This document shows positions 53,521 to 61,199 of a DNA stretch of 64,000 nucleotides, one piece after another. Each line of letters starts with the position of its first letter. The first letter of the stretch is position 1. The position numbers were made by a program, and so were the translations under genes. This DNA is from Rhizobium leguminosarum (lineage in GTDB: Bacteria > Pseudomonadota > Alphaproteobacteria > Rhizobiales > Rhizobiaceae), in NCBI RefSeq assembly GCF_001652265.1, contig NZ_LWBS01000154.1, positions 1-64,000 of the forward strand, given 5' to 3'. The notes under the pieces are model-generated. The model ran no database searches. It was not told the DNA's origin and was given only the letters and a program-made list of their open reading frames with translations.

Positions 53521-53580
53521 CCAATGTGCACACGCCAGACGCCCAATTGAGCGTCTAATAAGCGTATGATTTTATTGGAG

Positions 53581-53635
53581 AAACTGGAGCGGGCGAAGGG
53601 ATTCGAACCCTCGACCCCAACCTTGGCAAGGTTGT
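53581..53635. other. attR within tRNA-Gly
   Basis: This is the right copy of the 55-bp direct repeat (left copy 38499-38553). It covers the 3' part of the intact tRNA-Gly gene, so integration keeps the tRNA functional. Confidence 0.92.
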
Positions 53636-53659
53636 GCTCTACCCCTGAGCTACACCCGC
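53585..53659 (-). tRNA. tRNA-Gly (GCC anticodon)
   Basis: This is a 75-nt cloverleaf including an encoded CCA. Acceptor GCGGGTG pairs with CGCCCGC, the D arm has AGCTC..GAGC, the anticodon stem CAACC/GGTTG encloses TTGCCAA (anticodon GCC), and the T arm contains GGTTCGAATCC. It is the integration site of the element to its left. Confidence 0.97.
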
Positions 53660-53915
53660 TCAATCCGCATCGGTCCGGGGTAGTTGTTGGACCGTGGGCG
53701 CCGCCTCGCGGCGACCGGCGCTATATGGCCTAACGGGTTTTCAAATGCAACAGGGAAATGACGGAGAGGTGAAGAAAAATTCTGATGCGCGCAGACGCCC
53801 GGCGGAAAGGCCGCAAATGCGGGGCAAAGCGTCGGTCGCAAAGATTGCCAAACGATGTGGACCGACTTAATCAGGACGCCTCGCTTTTTTCCCTTCCTGC
53901 CCAATGGATTGCCCC

Positions 53916-54425
53916 ATGTCAGAAAATGCCCCGAAGACAAGAGAAGAATTGTTTGCCTTTCTCGATGGGCTCGGCATTGCCCATAAGACGGTCGACCATG
54001 CGCCGGTCTTCACCGTGGCGGAATCGGTGGCCCTGCGCGACGAGATCCCCGGCGGCCACACCAAGAACCTGTTCGTCAAAGACAAGAAGGACAGGTATTT
54101 TCTGCTGACCGTGGAGGAAAATGCCGAGGTCGACCTCAAGCAGCTGCATAATTTGATCGGCGGGTCCGGCCGGGTCTCCTTCGGCAGGGCGGAAAAGCTG
54201 ATGGAATATCTCGGCGTCATCCCTGGGGCCGTCACCGCCTTCGGCGCGATCAACGATACCGCAGAGAATGTCACCTTCGTGCTCGATGCCGAGCTGATGC
54301 GCGAGGAGATCGTCAACTGCCATCCGCTATCCAACGATGCGACGACCTCGATTGCGAGCAGCGATCTCATCCATTTCATGGAAGCGACCGGACATAAGCC
54401 GCTTGTCTTGAAAGTGACGTCCTGA
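53916..54425 (+). CDS. Prolyl-tRNA editing (YbaK/ProX) deacylase
   Basis: This is a 169-residue protein. MSENAPKTREELFAFL at 53916 is chosen; an ATG 12 bases upstream is possible. HAPVFTVAES, LPGGHTKNLFVKDKKDRYFLL-type spacing (here IPGGHTKNLF) with the conserved Lys, and GSVSPF-equivalent IPGAVTAFGAIND are the family features. The family hydrolyses Ala-tRNA(Pro) in trans to correct prolyl-tRNA synthetase errors. It is a core-genome gene on the far side of the element; the upstream gap 53660-53915 holds the tRNA promoter region and no other gene. Confidence 0.87.
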   Translation: MSENAPKTREELFAFLDGLGIAHKTVDHAPVFTVAESVALRDEIPGGHTKNLFVKDKKDRYFLLTVEENAEVDLKQLHNLIGGSGRVSFGRAEKLMEYLGVIPGAVTAFGAINDTAENVTFVLDAELMREEIVNCHPLSNDATTSIASSDLIHFMEATGHKPLVLKVTS

Positions 54426-54440
54426 CATACGATTTTAGCG

Positions 54441-54548
54441 CTAAAGCGCGTCACGGTCTTTTAGATTCGCTTGCCGCGCTTTAGTCTTTGGTTTTGCGCA
54501 TGCCTTTATCGCAAAACCGCACCATAGTTTTGCGCGACATGCTTTAGC
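54441..54548. repeat. Rhizobial intergenic repeat
   Basis: It consists of inverted CTAAAGCGCG / CGCGCTTTAG arms and then TGCGCATGCC..ATCGCAAAACCGC..GTTTTGCGCGACATGC. A related element lies at 56603-56747. It has no coding potential. Confidence 0.65.
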
Positions 54549-54585
54549 AAAGACGCCGGCAGGATCGGCGCGGCGGGAGATACCT

Positions 54586-55560
54586 ATGAGCGGCAGCGAC
54601 AACCCCTATAACGCTTCCTTCGGAAATCAGATGACGGCGACGACAAGCTTCAGTGCTACGCCGGAACCCGCGGCTGCGGCCGGCAGCTACATCACCGAGA
54701 CGACGACCGCGAATTTCGGCAAGGACGTCATCGAGGAATCGCGCAAGCAGCCGGTGCTGGTCGATTTCTGGGCGCCCTGGTGCGGTCCGTGCAAGCAGCT
54801 GACGCCGGTCTTGGAGAAGGTGATCAACGAGGCCAAGGGCCGTGTCCGGCTGGTCAAGATGAATATCGACGATCATCCCTCGATCGCCGGCCAGCTCGGC
54901 ATCCAGTCGATCCCCGCCGTCATCGCCTTCGTCAATGGCCGTCCTGCCGACGGTTTCATGGGCGCGGTGCCGGAAAGCCAGATCCAGCAGTTCATCGACC
55001 GGATCGCCGGTCCGGCCGGCGCCGACGAGGCGGCCGAAATCGAAGCGGTGGTTGCGGAAGCGGCGGAACTGCTTGCCGCCGGCAATATCGACGAGGCCGC
55101 TCAGCTCTATGGCGCCGTGATGCAGGCCGATCCCGAGAATGCCAAGGCGCTTGCCGGCATGGCCGAATGCATGATCGCCGCCAACCAGCATCAGCGGGCG
55201 CGCGAAATACTGACGGAATTGCCGGAAGAGCTGGCGAAAGACGCCGGCATCCAGGCCGTGCTGATGAAGCTCGAGCAGATCGAGGAGGCCCGCAAGCTCG
55301 GTGATCCCGTTGCGCTCGAGCGCGAGCTGGCTGCCAATCCCGATGACCACGAGGCGCGGATCAAGCTTGCCAAGATCCTCAATGTCGAAGGCCGCCGCGA
55401 CGAGGCGGCCGACCATCTGCTGCTGATCATGCGCAAGGACCGTGCCTTCGACGATGACGGCGCCCGCCGCCAGCTGCTGCAGTTCTTCGAGGTCTGGGGC
55501 TTCAAGGATCCAGCGACGGTTGCAGCGCGCCGCAAGCTTTCGGCGATGCTGTTCTCCTAA
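54586..55560 (+). CDS. cnoX: Thioredoxin-TPR co-chaperone (CnoX/YbbN)
   Basis: This is a 324-residue protein with a thioredoxin domain (about 40-145; FWAPWCGPCKQLTPVL with Cys66 and Cys69) followed by a TPR-like helical domain (LAAGNIDEAAQLYGAVMQADPENAKALAGM onwards). This architecture is CnoX/YbbN, a redox-controlled holdase that passes clients to GroEL or DnaK. Both active-site cysteines are kept, unlike E. coli CnoX (SXXC), so it may also be an active oxidoreductase, as in Caulobacter. It is cytoplasmic and lies in a housekeeping run. Confidence 0.9.
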   Translation: MSGSDNPYNASFGNQMTATTSFSATPEPAAAAGSYITETTTANFGKDVIEESRKQPVLVDFWAPWCGPCKQLTPVLEKVINEAKGRVRLVKMNIDDHPSIAGQLGIQSIPAVIAFVNGRPADGFMGAVPESQIQQFIDRIAGPAGADEAAEIEAVVAEAAELLAAGNIDEAAQLYGAVMQADPENAKALAGMAECMIAANQHQRAREILTELPEELAKDAGIQAVLMKLEQIEEARKLGDPVALERELAANPDDHEARIKLAKILNVEGRRDEAADHLLLIMRKDRAFDDDGARRQLLQFFEVWGFKDPATVAARRKLSAMLFS

Positions 55561-55597
55561 AGCCACGCGTCCGACAAGACACGCTATCAGTTTGAAT

Positions 55598-55642
55598 CTA
55601 CGCAGCGTCCTTTGCGCGTCTAAAAAGCGCGCGGCGTTGTAA
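55598..55642. repeat. Palindromic intergenic repeat (type 2)
   Basis: CAGCGTCCTTTGCGCGTCTAAAAAGCGCGCGGCG corresponds in inverse orientation to 5378-5417. It lies between the CnoX and Lon-domain genes and carries no frame. It may act as a hairpin terminator. Confidence 0.55.
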
Positions 55643-55732
55643 GTTTCGAGCATCTGCCCTTGCGTTTTCGGGCGAGGGCACCACATTCTCGTGAGGACGG
55701 GCATGCCCGTTACAAGAATGCGGGACGGTTTC

Positions 55733-56404
55733 ATGCAAGTCGGGAATGCCAGATACCTGAAGCCGGGCGATCTGCCTGATGCGATCGCTGTCTTCCCCCT
55801 GACCGGCGCCCTCCTCCTGCCGGCCGGGCAGCTTCCCCTCAACATTTTCGAGCCGCGCTATCTGGCGATGCTGGATGCAGCGCTGACCGGAAACCGGCTG
55901 ATCGGCATGGTGCAGCCGGCACTCGGCGAACATGAGGACAAGGGCAGCGAGCCCAATCTTGCCGCTGTCGGCTGCCTCGGCCGCATCACCTCCTTCGCGG
56001 AGACCGGCGACGGGCGCTATATCGTATCGCTGACCGGCGTCTGCCGCTTCCGGCTGCTGGAAGAGAAAGCGACCAACGATCCCTTCCGTATCTTCCGTAT
56101 CGCCCCGTTCATCGCCGACCTCTCGGCCGCAAACGAGGAGGAGGCGGTCGACCGCGCAGCGCTTCTGACCGCCTTCAAGGCCTATCTCGATGCCAACAAG
56201 CTGGAGGCAGACTGGGAGAGCGTCGAGCGGGCGAGCAACCTGACGCTGGTCAATTCGCTGGCGATGATGTCGCCCTTCGGGCCGGCGGAAAAGCAGGCGC
56301 TGCTGGAGGCGCCCGACCTGAAGACGCGGGCCGAGACGCTGATCGCCATTACCGAAATCGTGCTGGCGCGTGTCTTCGGTGACTCCGACACGGTTCTGCA
56401 GTAG
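55733..56404 (+). CDS. Lon N-terminal-domain (substrate-binding) protein
   Basis: This is a 223-residue protein. The ATG at 55733 (MQVGNARYLKPGDL) fits homologues best; the frame is open to 55691. IAVFPLTGALLLPAGQLPLNIFEPRYLAML is the PUA-like Lon substrate-domain opening. GCLGRITSFAETGDGRYIVSLTGVCRF continues it. There is no ATPase or protease domain. Such stand-alone proteins are conserved in alphaproteobacteria, role unclear. It lies 10 bp before the Trm112-like gene. Confidence 0.87.
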   Translation: MQVGNARYLKPGDLPDAIAVFPLTGALLLPAGQLPLNIFEPRYLAMLDAALTGNRLIGMVQPALGEHEDKGSEPNLAAVGCLGRITSFAETGDGRYIVSLTGVCRFRLLEEKATNDPFRIFRIAPFIADLSAANEEEAVDRAALLTAFKAYLDANKLEADWESVERASNLTLVNSLAMMSPFGPAEKQALLEAPDLKTRAETLIAITEIVLARVFGDSDTVLQ

Positions 56405-56413
56405 ACTTCAGCC

Positions 56414-56602
56414 ATGGATGAAAAACTCAGCCGCGTCGATCCAAAACTGCTCGACCTCCTGGTCTGCCCGCTCTCCAAGGGCCGGCTTTCCTATGATCGC
56501 GAGCAGAATGAGCTCGTCTCGGAAAAGGCACGGCTTGCCTATCCGATCCGCGACGGCATTCCGATCATGCTGGTGTCCGAGGCCCGCCGCCTCGACGACT
56601 AA
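56414..56602 (+). CDS. Trm112/UPF0434 family small protein
   Basis: This is a 62-residue protein: [27 protein letters not shown], then [17 protein letters not shown]. This is the YcaR/Trm112 zinc-ribbon-like fold with only one Cys left. Its relatives activate methyltransferases or are of unknown role. It probably shares a transcript with the Lon-domain gene. Confidence 0.88.
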   Translation: MDEKLSRVDPKLLDLLVCPLSKGRLSYDREQNELVSEKARLAYPIRDGIPIMLVSEARRLDD

Positions 56603-56747
56603 AGCGCGTCGCGATCTTTCAGATTCAATCCTCGCGCTTTTTTTGCGCATGTCGTTATCGCAAAACCGCTGCACAGTTTTGCCATGCTCTGGAGCAACTC
56701 CAGGCAAAGCGCGAAGCGCTTTTGCCGGGAATTGCGTAAAAACAAAG
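56603..56747. repeat. Rhizobial intergenic repeat
   Basis: It starts in the stop codon of the gene at 56414 with CTAAAGCGCGTCGCGAT and continues GCGCATGTCGTTATCGCAAAACCGC, as at 54441-54548. It ends with GGCAAAGCGCGAAGCGCTTTTGCC, an 11-bp hairpin. It lies between convergent genes and may act as terminator for both. Confidence 0.65.
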
Positions 56748-56748
56748 G

Positions 56749-57963
56749 TTAAATCGTCTCTCCGGCAAGCAGGCGCGGATTGTCCTTTGCCGTCGTTCCG
56801 GCCGCCTGGCCGATGAAGAAGGATTTGAGGCGCGGTAGCCGGTCGACGATGCCGAGGCCGACGTCGCGGGCGATGCGGATCGGCGTTGCGTCGTTGGAGA
56901 AGAGCCGGTTCAAGACGTCGGTCGTCACCCCCATGCGGAAAGTGTCGAAGCGCCGCCAGGTCTGGTAGCGCTCGAGAATGTTGATCGAGCCGATATCGAG
57001 GCCGAGGCGATCGGCGTCCACGATGGTTTCGGCAAGTGCCGCCACATCCTTGAAGCCGAGATTGAGCCCCTGACCGGAAATCGGGTGGATGCCATGGGCG
57101 GCGTCGCCGGCCAGCGCGAAACGCGGCGCGACGAAGGAGCGGGCGAGCGTCAGGCCGAGCGGGAAGGCGCGCTTGTCGCCGATCACTTTCAGGCTCCCAA
57201 GCTTGTGGCCGAACCGGCGTTCGAGCTCTTCCTCGAAGATCAGGTCGTCGGCAGCGACCAGCCGGTTGGCATCCGGCGTCCGCTCTGTCCAGACGAGCGA
57301 GGAGCGGTTGTTCTTGAGCGGCAGAATGGCGAAGGGGCCGGCCGGCAGAAAATGTTCCTCGGCGCACCCGTCATGCGGCCGCTCGTGTTCGACTGTTGCA
57401 ACGATGCCGGACTGGCCATAGTCCCAGGTGACGGTCCTGATGCCGGCGAGATCGCGCAGCGTCGAGCGCACGCCGTCGCAGGCGACCAATAGCTTGGTTT
57501 CCAGCGCGCTGCCGTCCGAAAGCGTGACCGTGGCATGGGTGTCATGGGTCTTCAGCTCCGTGGCGCCGAGCCCGTGGCGGATGTCGATGCCGAGCCGGTC
57601 GCAGGCGCCGCGCAGGGCTGCGACCATCACGACATTCGGGATCATGTGGGCGAAGGGCCGGCCTTCGGCGACTTCGCCGTCGAAGGTCAGAAAAACCGGA
57701 CGCACCGGATCGGAGGTCTTGGAGTCGGTGACGATCATTTTGGTGATCGGCTGGGCTTCCGGCTCGATCTCGTTCCAGATGCCGAAGACCTCGAGCATCT
57801 TTGCCGCCGCCGCGATGATGGCGGAGGCACGCGTATCGTTTTTCCAGACATGTTCGGGAGCCGCCTCGACGACGGCGACATTCAGATGCGGCGCGGCCTG
57901 TTTGACCGCGACAGCGGCGGAAAGGCCGACATAACCCCCGCCCACAACCAGCATGTCCAGCAT
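56749..57963 (-). CDS. UbiH/COQ6-type FAD monooxygenase
   Basis: This is a 404-residue flavin monooxygenase. FAD motif LVVGGGYVGLSAAVAVK is at the N-terminus, the DG motif is VACDGVRSTLRDLA, and the second FAD segment is RFALAGDAAHGIHPISGQGLNLGFKDVAALAE. The family hydroxylates the ubiquinone ring. The regiospecificity (UbiF, UbiH, UbiI or the alphaproteobacterial UbiL) cannot be told from sequence alone. It is divergent from tesB with 84 bp between them. Confidence 0.85.
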   Translation of the reverse strand: MLDMLVVGGGYVGLSAAVAVKQAAPHLNVAVVEAAPEHVWKNDTRASAIIAAAAKMLEVFGIWNEIEPEAQPITKMIVTDSKTSDPVRPVFLTFDGEVAEGRPFAHMIPNVVMVAALRGACDRLGIDIRHGLGATELKTHDTHATVTLSDGSALETKLLVACDGVRSTLRDLAGIRTVTWDYGQSGIVATVEHERPHDGCAEEHFLPAGPFAILPLKNNRSSLVWTERTPDANRLVAADDLIFEEELERRFGHKLGSLKVIGDKRAFPLGLTLARSFVAPRFALAGDAAHGIHPISGQGLNLGFKDVAALAETIVDADRLGLDIGSINILERYQTWRRFDTFRMGVTTDVLNRLFSNDATPIRIARDVGLGIVDRLPRLKSFFIGQAAGTTAKDNPRLLAGETI

Positions 57964-58047
57964 CGCGCCGCTCCCGTACCTTATGCCTCAGATGTGCTCT
58001 ATATAGATCATCGCAACTTCAGTTCCTACCGCCGGGAGACATAGAAA

Positions 58048-58932
58048 ATGACGGGCGAGACATCAGGGCCTTCGGCGATGGAGACGCTGCTTTCGACGCT
58101 CGACCTCGAGCCGATCGAGGTCGATATCTTCCGCGGCCGCAGCCCCAAGGTCGGCTGGCAGCGGGTCTTCGGCGGCCAGGTGATCGGCCAGGCGCTGATG
58201 GCGGCGCAGCGCACCATCGAGGGCGAACGTTTCGTCCATTCGCTGCATGCTTATTTCATGCGGCCCGGCGATCCCTCGGTGCCGATCATCTACCAGGCGG
58301 AGCGCATCCGCGACGGGTCGAGCTTCAACACGCGGCGCGTCGTCGCCATCCAGCACGGCAAGGCAATCTTCGCGCTGTCGGCCTCCTTCCAGGTTGAGGA
58401 GCCAGGCTTCGAGCACCAGATCGCAATGCCCGAGATCGAGATGCCGGAGGCACTGCTCGGCGAGCAGCAGATCAAGGATCAGTATCTCGCGCATGCGCCG
58501 GAGGCGATCCGAAAATACTGGCAGCGTGAGCGGCCTATCGAGATCCGTCCCGTCTCGCTGACGCATTATTTTTCCGACAGGAAGCTCGATCCCAAACAGG
58601 ATGTCTGGGTGCGTGCCACTGGCCCGGTTCCCGACGACCGGCTCTATCAGGCGGCGGTGCTTGCCTATCTTTCGGACATGACGCTGCTCGATACGTCGCT
58701 CTATGCGCACGGAACGTCCATCTTCGACCAGAGCCTGCAGGTGGCGAGCCTCGATCACTCCATGTGGTTCCACAGACCCTGCAAGCTCGACGACTGGCTG
58801 CTTTATACGCAGGACAGTCCGTCGGCTTCAGGCGCCAGAGGATTAACCCGGGGTAGCCTATTTACACGATCCGGTAGCCTGATTGCATCGGTCGCGCAGG
58901 AAGGCCTGATTCGGAAAAAGGCAAATGAATAA
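58048..58932 (+). CDS. tesB: Acyl-CoA thioesterase II
   Basis: This is a 294-residue double-hotdog thioesterase. The N-terminal domain opens LDLEPIEVDIFRGRSPKVGWQRVFGGQVIGQAL, and FVHSLHAYFMRPGDPSVPIIYQAERIRDG is the first hotdog. The C-terminal domain has AVLAYLSDMTLLDTSLYAHG with the catalytic Asp, ASLDHSMWFHRP and the Thr/Gln region SLFTRSGSLIASVAQEGLIR. It releases free fatty acids from medium- to long-chain acyl-CoA in the cytoplasm. Confidence 0.93.
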   Translation: MTGETSGPSAMETLLSTLDLEPIEVDIFRGRSPKVGWQRVFGGQVIGQALMAAQRTIEGERFVHSLHAYFMRPGDPSVPIIYQAERIRDGSSFNTRRVVAIQHGKAIFALSASFQVEEPGFEHQIAMPEIEMPEALLGEQQIKDQYLAHAPEAIRKYWQRERPIEIRPVSLTHYFSDRKLDPKQDVWVRATGPVPDDRLYQAAVLAYLSDMTLLDTSLYAHGTSIFDQSLQVASLDHSMWFHRPCKLDDWLLYTQDSPSASGARGLTRGSLFTRSGSLIASVAQEGLIRKKANE

Positions 58933-59053
58933 TAATTGTGCAACTTTTTGAATTTGCGCGTTATTTGTGCGCTTATCGGCCAATCATTTGCCTGTTTATT
59001 GGCACTCTTTATTATAATCTTTACTTTTCAATAGCTTACCACCCGCCCCGAAT

Positions 59054-59069
59054 CTGGCACGTCCCTTGA
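59054..59069 (+). promoter_or_regulatory. Sigma-54 promoter upstream of glnK
   Basis: TGGCACG-TCCC-TTGAA keeps the GG of the -24 element and the TTG of the -12 element with the standard 10-nt spacing between GG and G; the usual GC is GA here. Upstream, TGCGCG (58955-58960) and GTGCGC (58967-58972) could be an NtrC enhancer site. Nitrogen-limitation control through NtrC is the known pattern for glnK-amtB. Confidence 0.8.
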
Positions 59070-59137
59070 ATGTGTATTGGCCGGTCGCTGTTCAGGAATG
59101 TCAGCGGCAAGGAGAGTCGGCTCCGCGCCGAGGATAA

Positions 59138-59494
<357 letters not shown>

Positions 59495-59521
59495 GAACGG
59501 CAGATCAAGGAGCTTTACCCA

Positions 59522-60949
59522 ATGTCAATTTCGAAGTTTTCTTCCACCTTTGCGCGTCTTTGCGCAGCAACGGCTGCTCTTCTGGCGCCGGCCGTTGCTT
59601 TCGCGCAGGAGGCTGCACCAGCTGCCACCGCCGCCGCCGCTCCTGCTTTCACCATGGACAAGGGTGACAATACCTGGATGCTCGTATCCTCGGCGCTCGT
59701 CCTTCTGATGACCATCCCCGGCCTTGCGCTTTTCTACGGCGGTCTCGTCCGCGCCAAGAACATGCTCTCGGTGCTGATGCAGGTCTTCATGATCACGGCC
59801 GTCGTGGCGCTGATCTGGGTGACCTATGGCTATTCGCTCGCCTTCACCGACGGCGGCTCGCTGAACAGCTTCGTCGGCGGCTTCTCCAAGGCGTTCCTCG
59901 CCGGCGTCAACACGTCGTCGCTCGCCGAAACCTTCTCGAAGGGCGTCGCCATTCCGGAATACACCTTCATCGTCTTCCAGATGACCTTCGCCTGCATCAC
60001 GCCCGGCCTGATCGTCGGCGCATTCGCCGAGCGCATCAAGTTCTCGGCCGTCATGCTCTTCGTCGTGCTCTGGGTCACCTTCATCTACTTCCCGATGGCC
60101 CACATGGTCTGGTTCTGGGGCGGTCCGAGCTCCTACACCTCGCCGGCCGGCCTGATCTTCTCCTACGGCGCAATCGACTTCGCCGGCGGCACGGTCGTTC
60201 ACATCAATGCCGGTATTGCGGGCCTCGTCGGCGCCATCATGCTCGGCAAGCGCACGGGCTATAAGAAGGAAATCATGGCTCCGCACTCGATGACGCTGAC
60301 CATGGTCGGCGCCTCGCTGCTCTGGGTCGGCTGGTTCGGCTTCAATGCCGGCTCCAACCTCGAAGCCAATGCCTATGCCTCGCTTGCCTTTATCAACACC
60401 TTCGTCGCAACGGCTGCCGCCGCTGTGTCCTGGTGCATCGTCGAATCCCTCACCCGCGGCAAGGCTTCGATGCTGGGTGGCGCTTCCGGCGCGGTTGCCG
60501 GTCTCGTCGCCATTACCCCGGCGGCAGGCTTTGCCGGCCCGATGGGCGCGATCGTTCTCGGCCTCATCGTCTCGCCGGTCTGCTACTTCTTCGTCGACGT
60601 CGTGAAGAACAAGTTCAACTACGACGACAGCCTCGATGTCTTCGGCGTCCATTGCGTCGGCGGCATCATCGGCGCTCTCGGCACCGGTATCCTCGTCAAC
60701 CCGGCGCTCGGCGGTGCAGGCATCGTCGATTATTCGACTGCAGACTTCGCAGCCTCCTATGCCGGCACGGCAACCCAGGTCTGGGCTCAGGCCAAGGGCG
60801 TGCTGACGACGCTGCTGTGGTCGGGCATCGGCTCGGCGATCCTCTACAAGATCGTCGACGTCGTGATCGGCCTGCGTGTCACCGTTGAAGCCGAACGCGA
60901 AGGTCTCGACCTTTCGACCCACGGCGAAGCCGCCTACCACTCTTCCTGA
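59522..60949 (+). CDS. amtB: Ammonium transporter AmtB
   Basis: This is a 475-residue transporter. A signal-like leader ends AVAFAQEAA, followed by about 11 membrane helices. The Amt signature region (DFAGGTVVHINAGIAGLVGAIMLG, with the first pore His) and the second pore-His segment FGVHCVGGIIGALGTGIL are both present, as is the NAGSNLEA segment. It imports ammonium under nitrogen limitation and is gated by GlnK, encoded directly upstream. Confidence 0.95.
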   Translation: MSISKFSSTFARLCAATAALLAPAVAFAQEAAPAATAAAAPAFTMDKGDNTWMLVSSALVLLMTIPGLALFYGGLVRAKNMLSVLMQVFMITAVVALIWVTYGYSLAFTDGGSLNSFVGGFSKAFLAGVNTSSLAETFSKGVAIPEYTFIVFQMTFACITPGLIVGAFAERIKFSAVMLFVVLWVTFIYFPMAHMVWFWGGPSSYTSPAGLIFSYGAIDFAGGTVVHINAGIAGLVGAIMLGKRTGYKKEIMAPHSMTLTMVGASLLWVGWFGFNAGSNLEANAYASLAFINTFVATAAAAVSWCIVESLTRGKASMLGGASGAVAGLVAITPAAGFAGPMGAIVLGLIVSPVCYFFVDVVKNKFNYDDSLDVFGVHCVGGIIGALGTGILVNPALGGAGIVDYSTADFAASYAGTATQVWAQAKGVLTTLLWSGIGSAILYKIVDVVIGLRVTVEAEREGLDLSTHGEAAYHSS

Positions 60950-60960
60950 TCACAGGGTTT

Positions 60961-60985
60961 GCGGCGCCCGGCAAAAGGGCGCCGC
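60961..60985 (+). terminator. Hairpin after amtB
   Basis: A perfect 9-bp stem, GCGGCGCCC / GGGCGCCGC, with a 7-nt loop starts 12 bp after the stop. It has no T-tract of note; a true terminator follows at 61028. Confidence 0.6.
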
Positions 60986-61027
60986 TTCACGGCCCGTCGC
61001 GGCCTATCTAACCATAGACCGCATTTC

Positions 61028-61057
61028 GCCCGGACCTTTCAAGGTTCGGGCCTTTTT
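61028..61057 (+). terminator. Rho-independent terminator of glnK-amtB
   Basis: A 9-bp stem, GCCCGGACC / GGTTCGGGC (one G-T pair), with a 6-nt loop is followed by CTTTTTC. Confidence 0.85.
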
Positions 61058-61199
61058 CATTTCCCTGTCCGGAATTGTCGCCCGGCTATGCATGGTTAAC
61101 ATCGCTTTAACCCGGCTCTGATTAGGTAGAGCGGACGCATTTTGGCACGGCGAAGCTTCAGCGATTCGCGTGTCCTCAGGCATTGGACGGGTTAGACAC

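Noticed and set aside
38499..53635. Integrative conjugative element
   Set aside because: No relaxase, coupling protein or type IV secretion gene is visible; the D5-type helicase and tape measure point to a phage-related element.
59525..60940. 471-codon frame opposite amtB
   Set aside because: Antisense shadow over an unmistakable ammonium transporter.
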